Source: Bisporella sp. PMI_857
Lineage: Eukaryota > Ascomycota > Leotiomycetes > Helotiales > Helotiaceae
DNA: 64,000 nucleotides
Direction of reading: 5' to 3'
NCBI GenBank assembly: GCA_021307315.1
Contig: JAJSPD010000037.1
Coordinates: 310,001 to 374,000, forward strand
The notes under the pieces were generated by a model. The model did no database searches and was not told the DNA's origin. It saw only the letters and a list, made by a program, of their open reading frames with translations. Positions 47,912-59,817 of this stretch are shown here, one piece after another. Position 1 is the first letter of the stretch. Every line of letters begins with the position of its first letter. A program made the translations under genes and the position numbers.

Positions 47912-48339
47912 TTACGAAAATGATAGACCATGAAGCGTGCAAATTTAAGACAGAAGAAATTGATCCTTCGGATATTGCTCTCACGGAGCCCTTATCTCAG
48001 AAGTTCAACCAAGCAGGCAAAGTGTCTCCAAAAATCATTCCCAAGCGGAGATTCTAGCTGCAAAATCTGCTAAAAAGCGGAAAGTCAAGGATGAATCGAA
48101 TGCTCTTAAGCCGGGCTGATTGGCTTTGGAATAGCGGATTCTTATAAGTACTGTATTGGGCAGCCATGTCACTTAACTCACTTAACTCACTTACTCAGAA
48201 GCGTTGAGCCAATTACTAACCTATATAGTCTATATAATTTTAGCAACTTTCATACAGCGATATGCGACTAACGTTCGAAAACAGACAACTTTGCATTAAA
48301 AGTAACTAATAATCTTGACCATCTATCACGCAGCTTAGC

Positions 48340-49067
48340 ATGACTTCTGCTGTGGTACTAATTGCTCTATTCCTATATCTGAGGTGTTTGGGGGCATCTG
48401 GCATTTCGGATATCCGTCAACTATCAAACTCCCCGAGGACGCTGGTTCCGGTCTCAGGCACAAAAGACATCCTTTTCAAAGCGCTGTATCAATGTTTTCA
48501 TAGTAAGAACTCAGATTTCCCCCTCCGAAGCGGTGGCTTGGATTCGAAAAGATGTGGAACATGAATAAGGAGGTCATCAGAGTTTCATGCGAGAATGCCG
48601 CCACCTGGGGTGGCCTTAACCAGAACCTACCCAACACCGCGGCGAAGCTCACAGATGCTCAACTCTCAGCCATCCATGATAGCACGCTCCAGGTGTCAAA
48701 GGAGACAGACGTCGATGCGAGGCTCATCTTTGGCGTCATTTTACAGGAAAATCATGGTTGCCTCAGCATTCGCCGGACCAATAATGGCGTGAGCAATCCG
48801 GGACTCATGCAATCACACAATAGTGTTGACTTTATTGGCAATGATGCTCCATAGAAAGAGCAGCGCAAATCAATAAAACAGATAATCGTAGATGGAACTG
48901 CAGATACAGAATCTGGGGATGGCCTAAAACAGCTCCTGGTCAGATATAACGGCAAGCCGTTCACAGCACTCAGAGGATACAATTCTGGAGATGTTGGAGT
49001 GCATCGGGACGTTGTGAGCTTGGCTGGTGGAGCGACGGATGCTTATTGCAATGGCATCGCAAATTAA
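48340..49067 (+). pseudogene. Relic of a secreted lysozyme/transglycosylase-like protein
   Basis: An N-terminal hydrophobic leader (VVLIALFLYLRCLGASG) from the ATG at 48340 is followed, in another frame, by MWNMNKEVIRVSCENAATWG, then VSKETDVDARLIFGVILQEN with the catalytic-type Gln-Glu, GVSNPGLMQSHNS, and further on DGLKQLLVRYN and GYNSGDVG. This is the order of a fungal secreted goose-lysozyme/SLT-like protein. Defects: a frame change near 48555 (AWIRK to MWNMN), an in-frame TAG at 48852-48854, and TAA at 49065-49067 where the family continues past DIANRLTG. The reading frame after the TAG is still open and conserved, so inactivation looks recent. Confidence 0.7.
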
Positions 49068-49692
49068 CTGATTGGGACGTATGTCGACTAGCAAGGGTTC
49101 TTGACAAAGTGTGCAGGAGGAGGAGGAGGAGGAGGAGCGGGGGAGGGAACTTGGACTTCCCCTGCAAATCCGCCTACTAGCATTCCCCCTACCCAACCAA
49201 CGGTCGACCGGAGAGCTTACCTTGGCCAGCATGGTTGACATGGCCCAATTCAAGTCAACAGTCTGTTCTCGAGCTTAGTGATAGCGTAGTCGGCTTAACA
49301 ATGGGAGCATATCTTGTTATTATTCTGGTATGGAGGTAGTGTACCTCACTGTCGTTGCACTTTCTCCTGCATTTCACACTCTATTTTTGCGTTGTTTTCA
49401 CTGTTTTTTACATAGTTAGCAGCACTATGTACATAACAGAATCTCTGATATTGTGTCAATCGCAAGTTCCATCTGTTATAGAAGTTACATGACAGAAATG
49501 ACACACAGAAGAGGACGTTGCTCATAGACTTTAGGTTGTTCGATTTTCCAAATCCTCTCTAAACGCACACTCCCTCCCATAGCTCCAACGTACACAGGCT
49601 GGACCATCTCTATCCTTCTTTCCAACTGACTGCTCAGCCATATCACGCATTTCTTCTGCCTCTTGGCAAGTCTGGTCTTCGACTCCCAATCC
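49068..49692. other. Intergenic region with a (GGA)n tract
   Basis: Nothing coding seen. A GGA/AGG trinucleotide run lies at 49115-49137. Confidence 0.5.
49115..49137. repeat. (AGG)n microsatellite
   Basis: About seven and a half perfect AGG units. Confidence 0.9.
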
Positions 49693-50820
49693 TCACTCCC
49701 AGCTTTCATTATCTTTCTCACTTTTATCACGCTCAAGGTCTTGCTTCTGAATCCTAGCGAAAGCAATTTGAAATTGCTCATGTGAAGTACTTCCGAAGAG
49801 GTTGTATAGATGAACTAGGCCCCAGAAACAATCTGAATTTGATTGGATTGCTGTGTGCCATATTGCAGCGCAGTACTCCATGGTTTCGATGACTGTGAAA
49901 AATGAAGTTAGGCATCTTTATACCGGTATATGCTTTGGCGCATGATTTATTGCGCGCGAGCCCGTAACTATTACTTACTTGCCGGCCCTATAATTTCCCG
50001 AGCGCGCTGGACATGAATATCATGTTTGTTGAACAGTGATCGTGGCAGATCAGATACGAGTTCGTAGCCGAGAATTTGGCTTAGAAGATCCCGACGCTTG
50101 GATAGGTCTTCGCTTGTTCTTGGTGCGCCGACCATGTCAAGATTAATCAATTCTTTGATCTGGTTTCCTCTCGTTAGACTCCATATAAAGACCGTCTAGG
50201 CGAGAATGTACATTTTTTTCTAAATTTTGGTGTGTCTCAACCTTATTCAAATCTACTTCATCTTTCTGTAGTACCAAATCTGAGTTTGCCTGGCGCATCT
50301 CTTCCATCCATGATTCTGAGTTCTCCGAGCGTATTTTCTCTACCCATGGCTGTGATTTGTGATCCTGACTTAGCACAATATATCGTGCGAGATTTCGAGT
50401 AGCAGGTACAGCATCTTGAATATTGAGGAGGATGATGGCTTTCATGATATTTTCAAACTTAGGTAGTGTCGCCTTCTGCACCGTCGTCTCAAGCTGTGGG
50501 ATAAACTTTAACTGAGGAGCAATCTCACAAAGTTGGAGAAGAACATTGATCAGATCCCGACGCCATAGAGTGCTGCCTGATCCGTAGAAGCCTCTACCAA
50601 GGAATGTGTGCATCCCCAAGACTTTGAGACTATTCACAAGGGATCAGCAGACTATTTGCAAAGCGATGACCCCCGCATTCGGCAGGGAAAAGACATGTTC
50701 AAGTATCACGTTGTGTCGTAACTGTTGAAGGGAAAAGAATGATATGTAAGAAAGACACACCGTTGAAATAAACGAAGCGCTGTTCTCTGTATGCAACGTC
50801 AGGCCATTATGCTCATCTAC
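49693..50820 (-). pseudogene. Uncharacterised helical protein gene, probably inactivated
   Basis: Minus-strand coding remnants in order. About 50640-50820 encodes LRHNVILEHVFSLPNAGV after a likely 40-nt intron. A single TGA (about 50647-50649) interrupts the frame after ALQIVC. The same frame resumes with NSLKVLGMHTFLGRGFYGSG and runs to about 50145. A frame change near 50165 leads into NQIKELINLDMVG...LPRSLFNKHDIHVQRAR, which splices (49979 to 49892, phase 1) into ETMEYCAAIWHTAIQ and ends at 49693. The last splice is perfect, but one stop and one frame change remain unexplained. I do not recognise the family. It could be a real gene if unseen introns remove both defects. Confidence 0.5.
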
Positions 50821-50839
50821 TTGATACATGTCATGATAT

Positions 50840-52191
50840 CTATGCCTGAAGTTGGCTCTCTTCTGTTCCGTCGCTGACTTTCTCCCCATTGGAGCTTTTC
50901 ACCTGCAATTGAGGTCAGCTGAGTTGGTTCGCTTGATCTAGGGGTAAAGAAAACTATTTACCATATTATTTCCTTCAACTTTCACTTCATGATCTCGAAG
51001 TTGGCGCATTAATTCCATGAACCTAGAATCTATTTTAGCAAGAAATCTGATATGATATCGAAGCACTCACTGGCTATTTGCAAACTTCTCGTTGGGTTTC
51101 TTGCTTACGACTAGACATAGAAAATTAGCATTTCCTGCGCTTTAGCATCAAGATGAGTCACGCAACCGCTGTTATCGTCCCAAAATCCTATTTTACGTAC
51201 CATCTAGTAATTCTCCCGCGGTCTTAGCCAATTCATTGTGGTCATCTTTTTGAGGCTGTGGGTAACTTTTGTCGGTGGGATCATAAATGGTATCAGCACC
51301 TATACGAGGTTGGTTTTTAATCTGCCCTTCGTCAACTTCCGAAGACATGAATCTTTCGGCTGACTCGGCAATTAGGACTTCATCCTGTTTCTGAGCTAGC
51401 GACTGTTCTTGAGCCAGACTTTGCTCTCGTTCGAGTTCGGCTCGTGCTGCTTCATCTGTAGCTTGGTCAAATGCTCTCGCAAATGCTTCTTCGTCGAAAA
51501 TATCATCGCTAATAGTATTTTGTGGTAGTTGATGTTGGATAACCTGCTCAGCACGACCAAGCACGCTTCCGCCTATCATACCACCGCCAAACTGGGGGTA
51601 CATGCCCATTCCGCCCATGAATTGTGACCGCTGTGGAGTAGGATATGCTCCTATCCTACCCACATGATCTGGCGTCAATCCTCGTTGTTCTCCCTGGAAT
51701 TGCTGAAAGTCTTGAGCCCACGCTTCAGCAGCAGGCCCTTGCTGTGCCGAACCATTGTGCGCCTGGAATGGAGAATGCCGTGGATCTGATATCTGCATGC
51801 GCTGGAAATCACTCGCAAATGCTGAAGGACCTGGTTGTTGAAATTTTTGCGGAGTATGAGGAGGTGAAAAGGGTCGCAGCCCTTGCTGCGATTCGAGAGG
51901 AAGATTGCCTGCTTGGAAAGCTTGGAATTCAGCATCTAGGCTGCCCGCATTTGGACCTGGCGCCGATCGGAAGCCCTATATGTCTATCAGCATTACTGAA
52001 TAACATATGTAAAACCAACAATGTGGTGGTATTTATCACAGTTATTTGGCAGTAAGTGAAACAATGGAAGGGCATACTTGTGATGGAGACTGTCGTGCAA
52101 CTAGCCGGTCTTGTTGTAAAGTACGGTCTGTTCCGGTATGCTTTTGGAAACTTTGTAGGGCATTAGATGGCCCGCAAAGGTTATCAGCCAT
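50840..52191 (-). CDS. PEX20: Peroxin Pex20, PTS2 co-receptor
   Basis: Cytosolic co-receptor that, with Pex7, brings PTS2 proteins to the peroxisome. Five exons on the minus strand, 52078-52191, 51201-51975, 51071-51110, 50962-51022 and 50840-50902, give 350 aa. The N-terminus MADNLCGPSNALQSFQKH carries the conserved Cys (residue 6) needed for receptor recycling in studied Pex20 proteins. GFRSAPGPNAGSLDAEFQAF and the aromatic WAQDF motif (a WxxxF docking pattern) follow. An acidic-helical middle precedes KKPNEKFANSQFMELMRQLR and HEVKVEGNNM, the Pex7-binding end. The three small last exons (40, 61 and 63 nt) are easily missed. Donor GTACGT at exon 2. It is back to back with SEC13 across 473 bp. 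Confidence 0.93.
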
Positions 52192-52664
52192 GATGCCGGG
52201 CTAGGCTTTCAGATGCGTGTGTGTAGAAAGGAGTCTGCTTCGGACGAAGTTGGGCCAACTTGTGGCGGGCCAATATATTCTGGTTCAGAACCTCGGTTAT
52301 CCAATCAGGTTCGCAGTTTTTAAAGAGTTATGAGTCTTCCAAAGAAAGTATGATATTAACTTTGGTTCTTAGGGTTCTTGATATATTAAAAAAAGGTCTA
52401 CAAACAAGAAAGAAAAGCTGGGATTTGAATATTGAATGCCATATACCACTTTTCCTCGGTGCATGTGACGATGGTGATATAATAAGCTAGCCTTGCTGGC
52501 CATCTTATCCAGCCTTGCATCTTGGCGCACAGCCACAACACAAAAGGCGTGGACTAAACAATCAGACAGCCTGGCCGTTCAATAATTCCTATAACCTGCT
52601 CACAACCGACTTCATTACACAACCCTCCCTATCTCTCGTTTGATACCAATACATCTGTGACAGT
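52192..52664. promoter_or_regulatory. Divergent promoter between PEX20 and SEC13
   Basis: 473 bp between the two start codons; holds both promoters. No specific element assigned. Confidence 0.5.
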
Positions 52665-54045
52665 ATGGCGCAAGTTATCTCCAATTCAGGTCATGATGAC
52701 ATGATTGTAAGTTTGCAACTCTCCGAACTTCTGCGAAACCTCCCATGAGAAACATCAAATAAATTGGGCTACCATGTTTCGAGAATGGGCAAGAATCCAG
52801 CGCAGTACTATCATCAACATTAGAGATTGGCAGCTGATAGCGTGTTTTAGCACGATGCAGTTCTGGACTACTACGGTCGAAGACTTGCGACCTGCTCCTC
52901 AGACAAAACTATCAAGATCTTCGAGGTCGAGGGAGATAATCACCGTCTTACAGAGACATTGAAAGGGTATGATTGGCATACAGCTTTAGTCGCTTTCCTA
53001 TGGCTCTCTGAACATAAAAACGACTCCTAGTCTATTTTAAATGCTTTGGGCATCGCTAACGCAGCATGTAGACACGACGGCGCAGTTTGGTCAATTTCAT
53101 GGGCACACCCAAAATACGGAAACATCTTAGCTTCCTCATCATACGATGGAAAGGTCATTATATGGCGCGAAGAGAAGGATCAATGGGCGAAGCTAACCGA
53201 TTACACATTACACACAGCATCCGTTAACATAATATCATGGTCACCTCATGAAAGCGGATGCTTATTGGCTTGCGCTTCAAGTGATGGGAATGTTTCGGTC
53301 CTAGAGTATGTAATTATCTATTCGTATATTATTGGGTTTTGATACTAGGAGGACGAATTAGTGTGAAGATGAAATGGTGTTGGGAATAATGGGTCAATGC
53401 GGCAACTGCGAGGCTTGAATGAAATCCAGACACCATTACTGACTCGAACAGGTTTAAGGATAATGGAATGGAACACAAAATATTTCACGCTCATGGACTT
53501 GGTGTCAACTCCGTTTCATGGGCGCCTTCGACAACCCCAGGCTCTCTGGTCTCTGCATCAGGCGGCGCACAGGGTCTCCGGCGCTTCGTAACCGGTGGAT
53601 CAGATAATCTTGTGCGTATATGGACATTCGACACTGCCTCACAAACATATCAGGAGGAGATTCCACCTTTGACTGGCCATAGTGACTGGGTCAGAGATGT
53701 TGCATGGAGTCCCACTGGTAAGCATTCCTTTCTCACAACTGCACCATTCAACGGGCTACATGTTACCTTTTTGCGCGTTTAAACATTCACTCACACCATT
53801 CTATAGTCCTACAAAAGTCCTACATTGCATCCGCATCTCAAGACAAGACCGTCCGAATCTGGACATCTGTGGGCTCCTCTAATGAATGGTCCTCTAAGGA
53901 ACTGAAATTTGAATCCGTCCTCTGGCGTGTCTCCTGGTCACTCTCTGGAAATGTCCTCGCTGTCTCGCAAGCAGATAATAAAGTATCGCTGTGGAAAGAG
54001 AACCTGAGAGGGGAGTGGGAAAATGTGAAGACTATTGAGGAATAA
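52665..54045 (+). CDS. SEC13: Sec13, COPII coat and nuclear pore beta-propeller
   Basis: WD40 protein shared by the COPII outer coat (with Sec31), the Nup84 complex and the SEA complex. Five exons, 52665-52706, 52851-52966, 53072-53305, 53452-53717 and 53807-54045, join in frame to 298 aa (yeast 297). It opens [20 protein letters not shown], followed by [125 protein letters not shown] and [15 protein letters not shown]. That gives the six blades and the open seventh completed by Sec31 or Nup145C. No lesion seen. Confidence 0.97.
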
Positions 54046-54813
54046 ACTGCATAGAGATTTTGGGGGAATGGGCTGCTTTCAAGTTAGCGAAGTTGGCGTT
54101 ACGGGACTGCAGAAAAGTAGCATATGTAGGTTTAGCGATCGCTACTCATGAAAAGGCAGTGAGGATTGCAATGCGAAAATTTTACATGAAGTCTCGTATA
54201 CGCTATCTGGTCGCCTCTTGATCGAGATTGCTTGCTCGACCAGCATGGGTGAATAATCAATAAGTATGCCCCCACGAGCATTGTTCCACTTGTTCATGCT
54301 CATTGCTTCTTCAATATGTGATTGCAATCATTTAAAAAGTGCGTGAAGCAGTTAAATTCCATATATAAAAAGTCATTTGAATTGTTTCCCATGGGAAAAG
54401 ATGCCACTAGCTCACTTTGATCCTCGATGCCTGCAATATCAAAAAGGAAATTGTGAAAACTCAGCTCCATATTCCCACATCTCAATGCCAGATCATTCAT
54501 CCATCCATCATTGTAATGCCCACACCTCCACCGTCACTGCCACCGCGTGAGGGGAAAAAATATTGTTGAAAAAGAAGAGATGTATGACTGAATTGCAAGC
54601 ATGTTGTTGCAGGATATTTGCCGTAAATTTCTGCCGAATTTGAGGAAGAAACCCACCCATCATCTATTGTGCGTAAAGAAGGCTTTTTTCTTATACACGC
54701 TATCAGTAAGTTATGGTTGAAATGGCCTATATATCATATCAGATCTAGACTGTTGATGTGCCTGGTGAGTACTATAGCATAGTAGTTCATAAGGACGAGT
54801 ATTTGTATTTGCT
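54046..54813. other. Intergenic region between convergent genes
   Basis: No gene seen. Confidence 0.5.
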
Positions 54814-57177
54814 CTATGATGGGAAAGTGGAGCGCTTGCCAATGCCGAGATCATTGAGGTGAGCCAGGAAATCCAGGGCCTCCTGTGGCAGAATTGGGTC
54901 TTCGGCAGCACATCTGTCAACATTCCAATAAATGAATGGTCCCGAGAACCACTTGAGGGGCTCCACATCGCTATGGGCAAAATGAAATGTCGCATCGAAC
55001 CATCGGCCGATTATTATGCGGCCCCCTGGAAGAACGCAACCTTCATATCCCCAAACCTGATCTGGATCGTACAGTCCCTCGGCTGCGTAGCAAAACTTAA
55101 GGAAGGAGATGCGTTGGAAGCCTGGGATTTTCTGTTGAGGTGGCAGGGCATGTATACGACCATAGAGATGTGATGGCTTCCGCAGGTCACGAGCAGTGCC
55201 AAAGAAGGATCTGAGGGGATATGTGCGGTGCACGGCTTTGTTTCCGCCGAAGGAACGCAATGCTCTGTTGGGTTTAGGGGTCGGTGGACCAAGATCACTC
55301 ACATAAGGGTCGGTGCTAAGAAGGATTTCAAAGTCTCGTGGCCATGCCTCGGTCGAGAAACGAGATTCATCGAAGAAGATTGAGAGGTCCTAGACGATCG
55401 CATCAGTGTGGCCCATATGAAGCGCTGGAACTATACATACATGGAAGTCCTCGGCACTATCTACAAAAAAGTCTCCGTCATCTCTTCCAGAACGTCGAAA
55501 CTTAATTAGTTTGTCATGATCCAGCCATGCTATACTCACGTTAGCAAGAAGACACAATACATTAGAAAATAGACTCACTGTACGCGCCTTTCCAGTGGCT
55601 ACCAATTGTCTGTGTTTCATCCTGAAGTCTTCCCAACCACGGCTGAGGTAATTGATCTTGTTCGAGAGCAGCATATTCATGCGTCAGCGCTCCGTCCTCA
55701 TCAGAGAGAAATTGGACCTGGAAAAAACTGAGTGTACTCAGGACCCATCGAATATTGATATCCTGCTTCCAGTTCCCTAGAAACATTGGCTGCTTTTCGT
55801 GATCAGAATACGCTGCACGTTGTCCCAGATCTAGTCCACCAATTTTGTTTGGAATATTAGGATCAAGCACTAGGTGCGCGAGGCATAATTGAATGACGAG
55901 AACAAGGGATTCCCGCTTGGATGCAGCGACTATCTTTCGCGGGCTCCAAAACTCAAGGTCGTGTGTTTCATGGATAGCATCGAGAATATCAAGATGGCGT
56001 TCAGATTGCTTGGGAATCATGATTAACTCGCGAATGAAGTCAAGATTCAATCCTGCCATAACCTCCCTGCCATCGGGTGTGCGCCGTCTGACAGTGTTTG
56101 ATTCTATCCCAGCGATTAGGTTTTTAATTGGCATTTTAGGGCAAGGATACTTACGACGTATTAACTCATGCAGCATCCTCAAATAATTTGGATTGTGGAG
56201 AAATTTCACCTCGTTGAGTAGTCTCAGTTTCTCTCCTTTTTGGCGTCCGCCATCATTTAGTGTGAAGCAGCTATACCCTCGCGAAACCTCGCTTCTCACT
56301 TTGTAAACATTTGCCAGCCGTGAGGTGTCCGTTGCGTCAACGTCAATTGGGCGATCAAAAGTGTCCTTGAAACGTAGACACCAGAGGCTGTTTGTGACTG
56401 AGTTGCAGCTTGTTTTGCATATAAGTGCATAATGCGCTACATCAGCATCGGTAGGGAGAAGGAGTGCAATCTTTTGGTGAAGCTGACGCATTGAAATTAG
56501 TAAGTAAACAAGCATAGGGTACGGCCTCTCGATAGGGGGCAGTGGGATTAAAACATAGTGTCTAGAAGCGTACATACCTCCGGAGGAAAAGACTTAAATT
56601 TGCTACCGCAGGGTGGGCAGCCAGCTGGACAGACTACAACGAGTGTTTCTCTCTCTGGACTAATGCCTCTAGAAGATGGCCCAGTGTGACTAACACGCTC
56701 CTGGTCAGAACTATATAAAGAACGTCTGGACTCAGAGCTGCTTTGTGAAGAAGCTGGAAGGGAAGTGTATGTTGGGTCGGCTGGCGTTCTTAGATCCAGT
56801 ACTTCGAAGTTTCCGAAAGCTCCCTTCGTAATGTGCTTGTTGGATGTACTTCCCCTTCTGGATATAATATGGTCTGCTATTCTTCTCTCTGCGACGAAGA
56901 TCACATCATTGCCACTATCTTCCGATCGAGGATCCTTGACGTCAACGCTATCAATGCCCTCGCTTTGACTGCTGAAATCATAACCATCATCATCCCCTCC
57001 TTCAGTAGTCGTCGAAGAATCAGAATCAGAATCAGAATCATCAGCCAGACAATTACTGGTAAGGAAGCGGCTAGTCTTGGCAGCAGACCGTTGAACTTTT
57101 TGTAAACTTAACGAATTCAGGAGCCTGCCTCCGCTTTTAGGGGATGACCCATTCATTCCCCGAGTATGTACAGGCAT
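54814..57177 (-). CDS. F-box protein of unknown substrate
   Basis: Four exons on the minus strand, 56578-57177, 55579-56482, 55441-55529 and 54814-55389, give 722 aa. The first 190 residues are disordered, with an Asp/Ser run (DDSDSDSDSS, encoded by a GAATCA repeat near 57020) and an acidic patch. Across the first junction, FKSFPPELHQKIALLLPTD continues with ALICK and LWCLRFKDTFDRP, a typical F-box that would bind Skp1. The rest resembles long fungal F-box proteins: LNEVKFLHNPNYLRMLHELI, GLNLDFIRELI, FFQVQFLSDEDG, then after junctions 2 and 3 a C-terminal domain with WGYEGCVLPGGRIIIGRWF and FSGPFIYWNVD. The model is intact. It probably recruits a substrate to an SCF ligase; the target is unknown. 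Confidence 0.85.
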
Positions 57178-59817
57178 GCTGACGATAAACGGGTGAAGAT
57201 AATGAAAATGGTAATGGAACCGCGCTTCCTGCAGATATGTGCCGATGGGACAGGCAAGTATGTTTACAAAGCGACGGGAAGATCGAGCTGTCTGTCATCA
57301 ATGGGCAACAGAAACATCAATTGACCGAGGATATACTTGCCTCAATTGTATTTAATATGGGTAGCATCGATGGGTCGGGAGGGTATAGGAAATGACTGGA
57401 TAAGCGAGTGGGCAGAACGGTTGGCAGAACCAAAGGTGAATCTAGAGGACAGCGGTGACTTCACTTTCAACACCAAAAAAGGCTGGACTACCAAGTTGAA
57501 TCTATGCAAGTCCCCAGAGCCGCGATGACTATCTGTATGTCAGTACATGGTCATCGCTACGTGACCCAGTTCTCAGTCTGAGGTCTGGTGCATACTGAAG
57601 GGTCTTGCTCGGCTGCGAGAATATATTGTGCCGATGTGCATGCAATGCAAACTCATACATGCAAGATACGTGGAAGAGCAATAGTGTCGTCGAACGCGAA
57701 TGCAAATGCGAAGACGCTAGATCCTTATGATGGGTGATATTGGCGTTGCATGGACAGCCGAGATAGGTTCAAGGGGAGTAAAGTGTGCTTACTTCTCCGT
57801 AAAGGTACACGCCTTTATCGATGATCTGATGCCAAACACATTAAGAGCTTATTCTTGACGGAGCAAAAGTAATCTAACTTAGAAAGAATTTATAATCTCT
57901 ACCTCTTCTTTAAAAGTGCTCTGGGTACAATCGTATTTGGTAAACGTCTAGGCCTCATCCCTCATTCTATTTGATTAATAAATTTTGATGGGATGTGCCT
58001 GTTTAAATTTAGAAATGTTACTGCTGGCGCATCTCTCGACGGAGGCTAAGACACTGTCCAGAGTTTGAGAGTCTTCTGATACAATGAGTTCTGCCGGTGA
58101 GCATGGATGTATTTTGTCTCTCCCTCTTATTTCCTGGAGGCAACTCACACCTGAAAGGGCAAGTGACACTTGTCAATGAACAACGATATTGATGAACTGA
58201 TTTTGCTCGCTCGAGGAAATTTTCAAGCCCATGACAGTAGAGCTGAACTCACGCCCTAATCTATGCTGGGTTGAGCCGCTAGATTTCGTTCTGGTCGTAC
58301 CCTTATATCACCAAAACATAATTGACTTTATCCTGGCACCGGCAAAAAGCGTTGGTGCGATAAACCCTCTTACAATCAAGTAACTCTACTTAGATAGACT
58401 TTGTCTAGTCTATGCTAGCATTTTGTACAATCATTGTTGTCCAAAAACAAACATGACAGTTTGACAAGACTCGGCATATGCACAGAAGATTTTCTTCAAG
58501 ATTCGATAATATCTAGGTCTCAAAGACTACTCTCTGCTGACTTTACATTGCGAATTTCATATACCATAAATTTTGACACACTGCGTCTCGAAGGAAGAAA
58601 TAATAGTTGCATCAAGTGTAGAGACTCCACTGGAGCCGATCTTCCCCATGACAACCTCGCGATCCGCAAGCACTCACAAGATGGCTAACGGTATGAGTTT
58701 CTCTCAATCCCACGCGCATGTACTTACTAACATGAGATGCAGATACCGTTTGAGGGGGCTGTAAGATGCGTGCAAGTCGCAAATTTCCAAGAATTCCAAG
58801 TCAGAATGCCAACACACCAAAAGCGTCTACTACTTTAACAGCCTTTCGATATCCTAGACTCTTGACTACAATACCAGTAACGCGACCTATCCCACCAGGT
58901 AAGATAGTAGGAATAATGGAAGTAGCCCATTATCTTTGATTATCTTTGCCTCCACTACTTCATCAGGATGACGAAAGCCTCATGGCTTAGCCTCATGGTG
59001 TACCAGGAGGAGTTTGAACCAGTCAACATCCCATCCATCACTCCTGGGCAGACTGACTTCCTGGCTGGCTATTCCAGTCTTCTTAAATCATGGTAATGTC
59101 GTTTAGTGAGGGTTGTATTTTGGCAACCATGGAAACTGAGATACTGCACTGATCGAGCTGGCCTGGGAAATCAAAAGTTATTTATATCTGAAAACTTTGA
59201 CAATTGCCGAACATTGTGAGGTGTATTGCCCAATAGGTATTGCTCTTTCTAATACTGCTTTGGGTTACGCTTGTTATCACGGAATTTTAGATGAGATTAT
59301 ACAGTTATTCGTGATGCTCTTCAAGGACAAAAGCTTCGAGCATGATTTCGAGATGAGGTTGAGGTAAGCTTTTAATCTTTCCCTTTGTAGAACGGAGGGA
59401 AACCCTCCATGGCTTGGCGCTCTGTTATGGGCGCTGGGACCCACCTCCACTCTTGAATCTTCAAGTCATCTTCATCCAACTCACAATGTTCGGGTTTTGA
59501 AGGTGACTTTCCTGCGACCTGCTTCTTCTGTGATGTGTGAGACGAGTAGTCCTACATCACGACCTCAACAAACCCTGTTGCCAAGAATGCTCAAGGGATG
59601 ACCCCTCATGTCTCAAAAATAGAGGTCAAGCACACTCTCAATTTAGCCTCTCCTTTTATCCTTATCTAACTTGTTTATGCAACGGTGTTTCTGATATAAT
59701 TATTATCTTTCGCTGCTCAGTTGACTGTGCTTTCAAGCTCTCATTTGAGGCTTTTCTGTTCTATCCCTTGCGTGTTCACCGCAGGATCACATTGAAAGCT
59801 TCATTGTTCTATTCAAC
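57178..59817. other. Gene-poor region
   Basis: About 2.6 kb with no supported gene. The left end is the promoter of the F-box gene. The stretch from about 59500 to 59817 is pyrimidine-rich and is the leader of beta-mannosidase B. Small frames around 57340 and 58430 have no coding character. Confidence 0.5.

Noticed and set aside
50644..50889. Minus-strand ATG frame overlapping the last exon of PEX20
   Set aside because: Its first part is the PEX20 tail read in another frame; only its later part fits the degraded neighbouring gene.
57337..57528. Small plus-strand frame in the gene-poor region
   Set aside because: Short, no motif, no splice partner.
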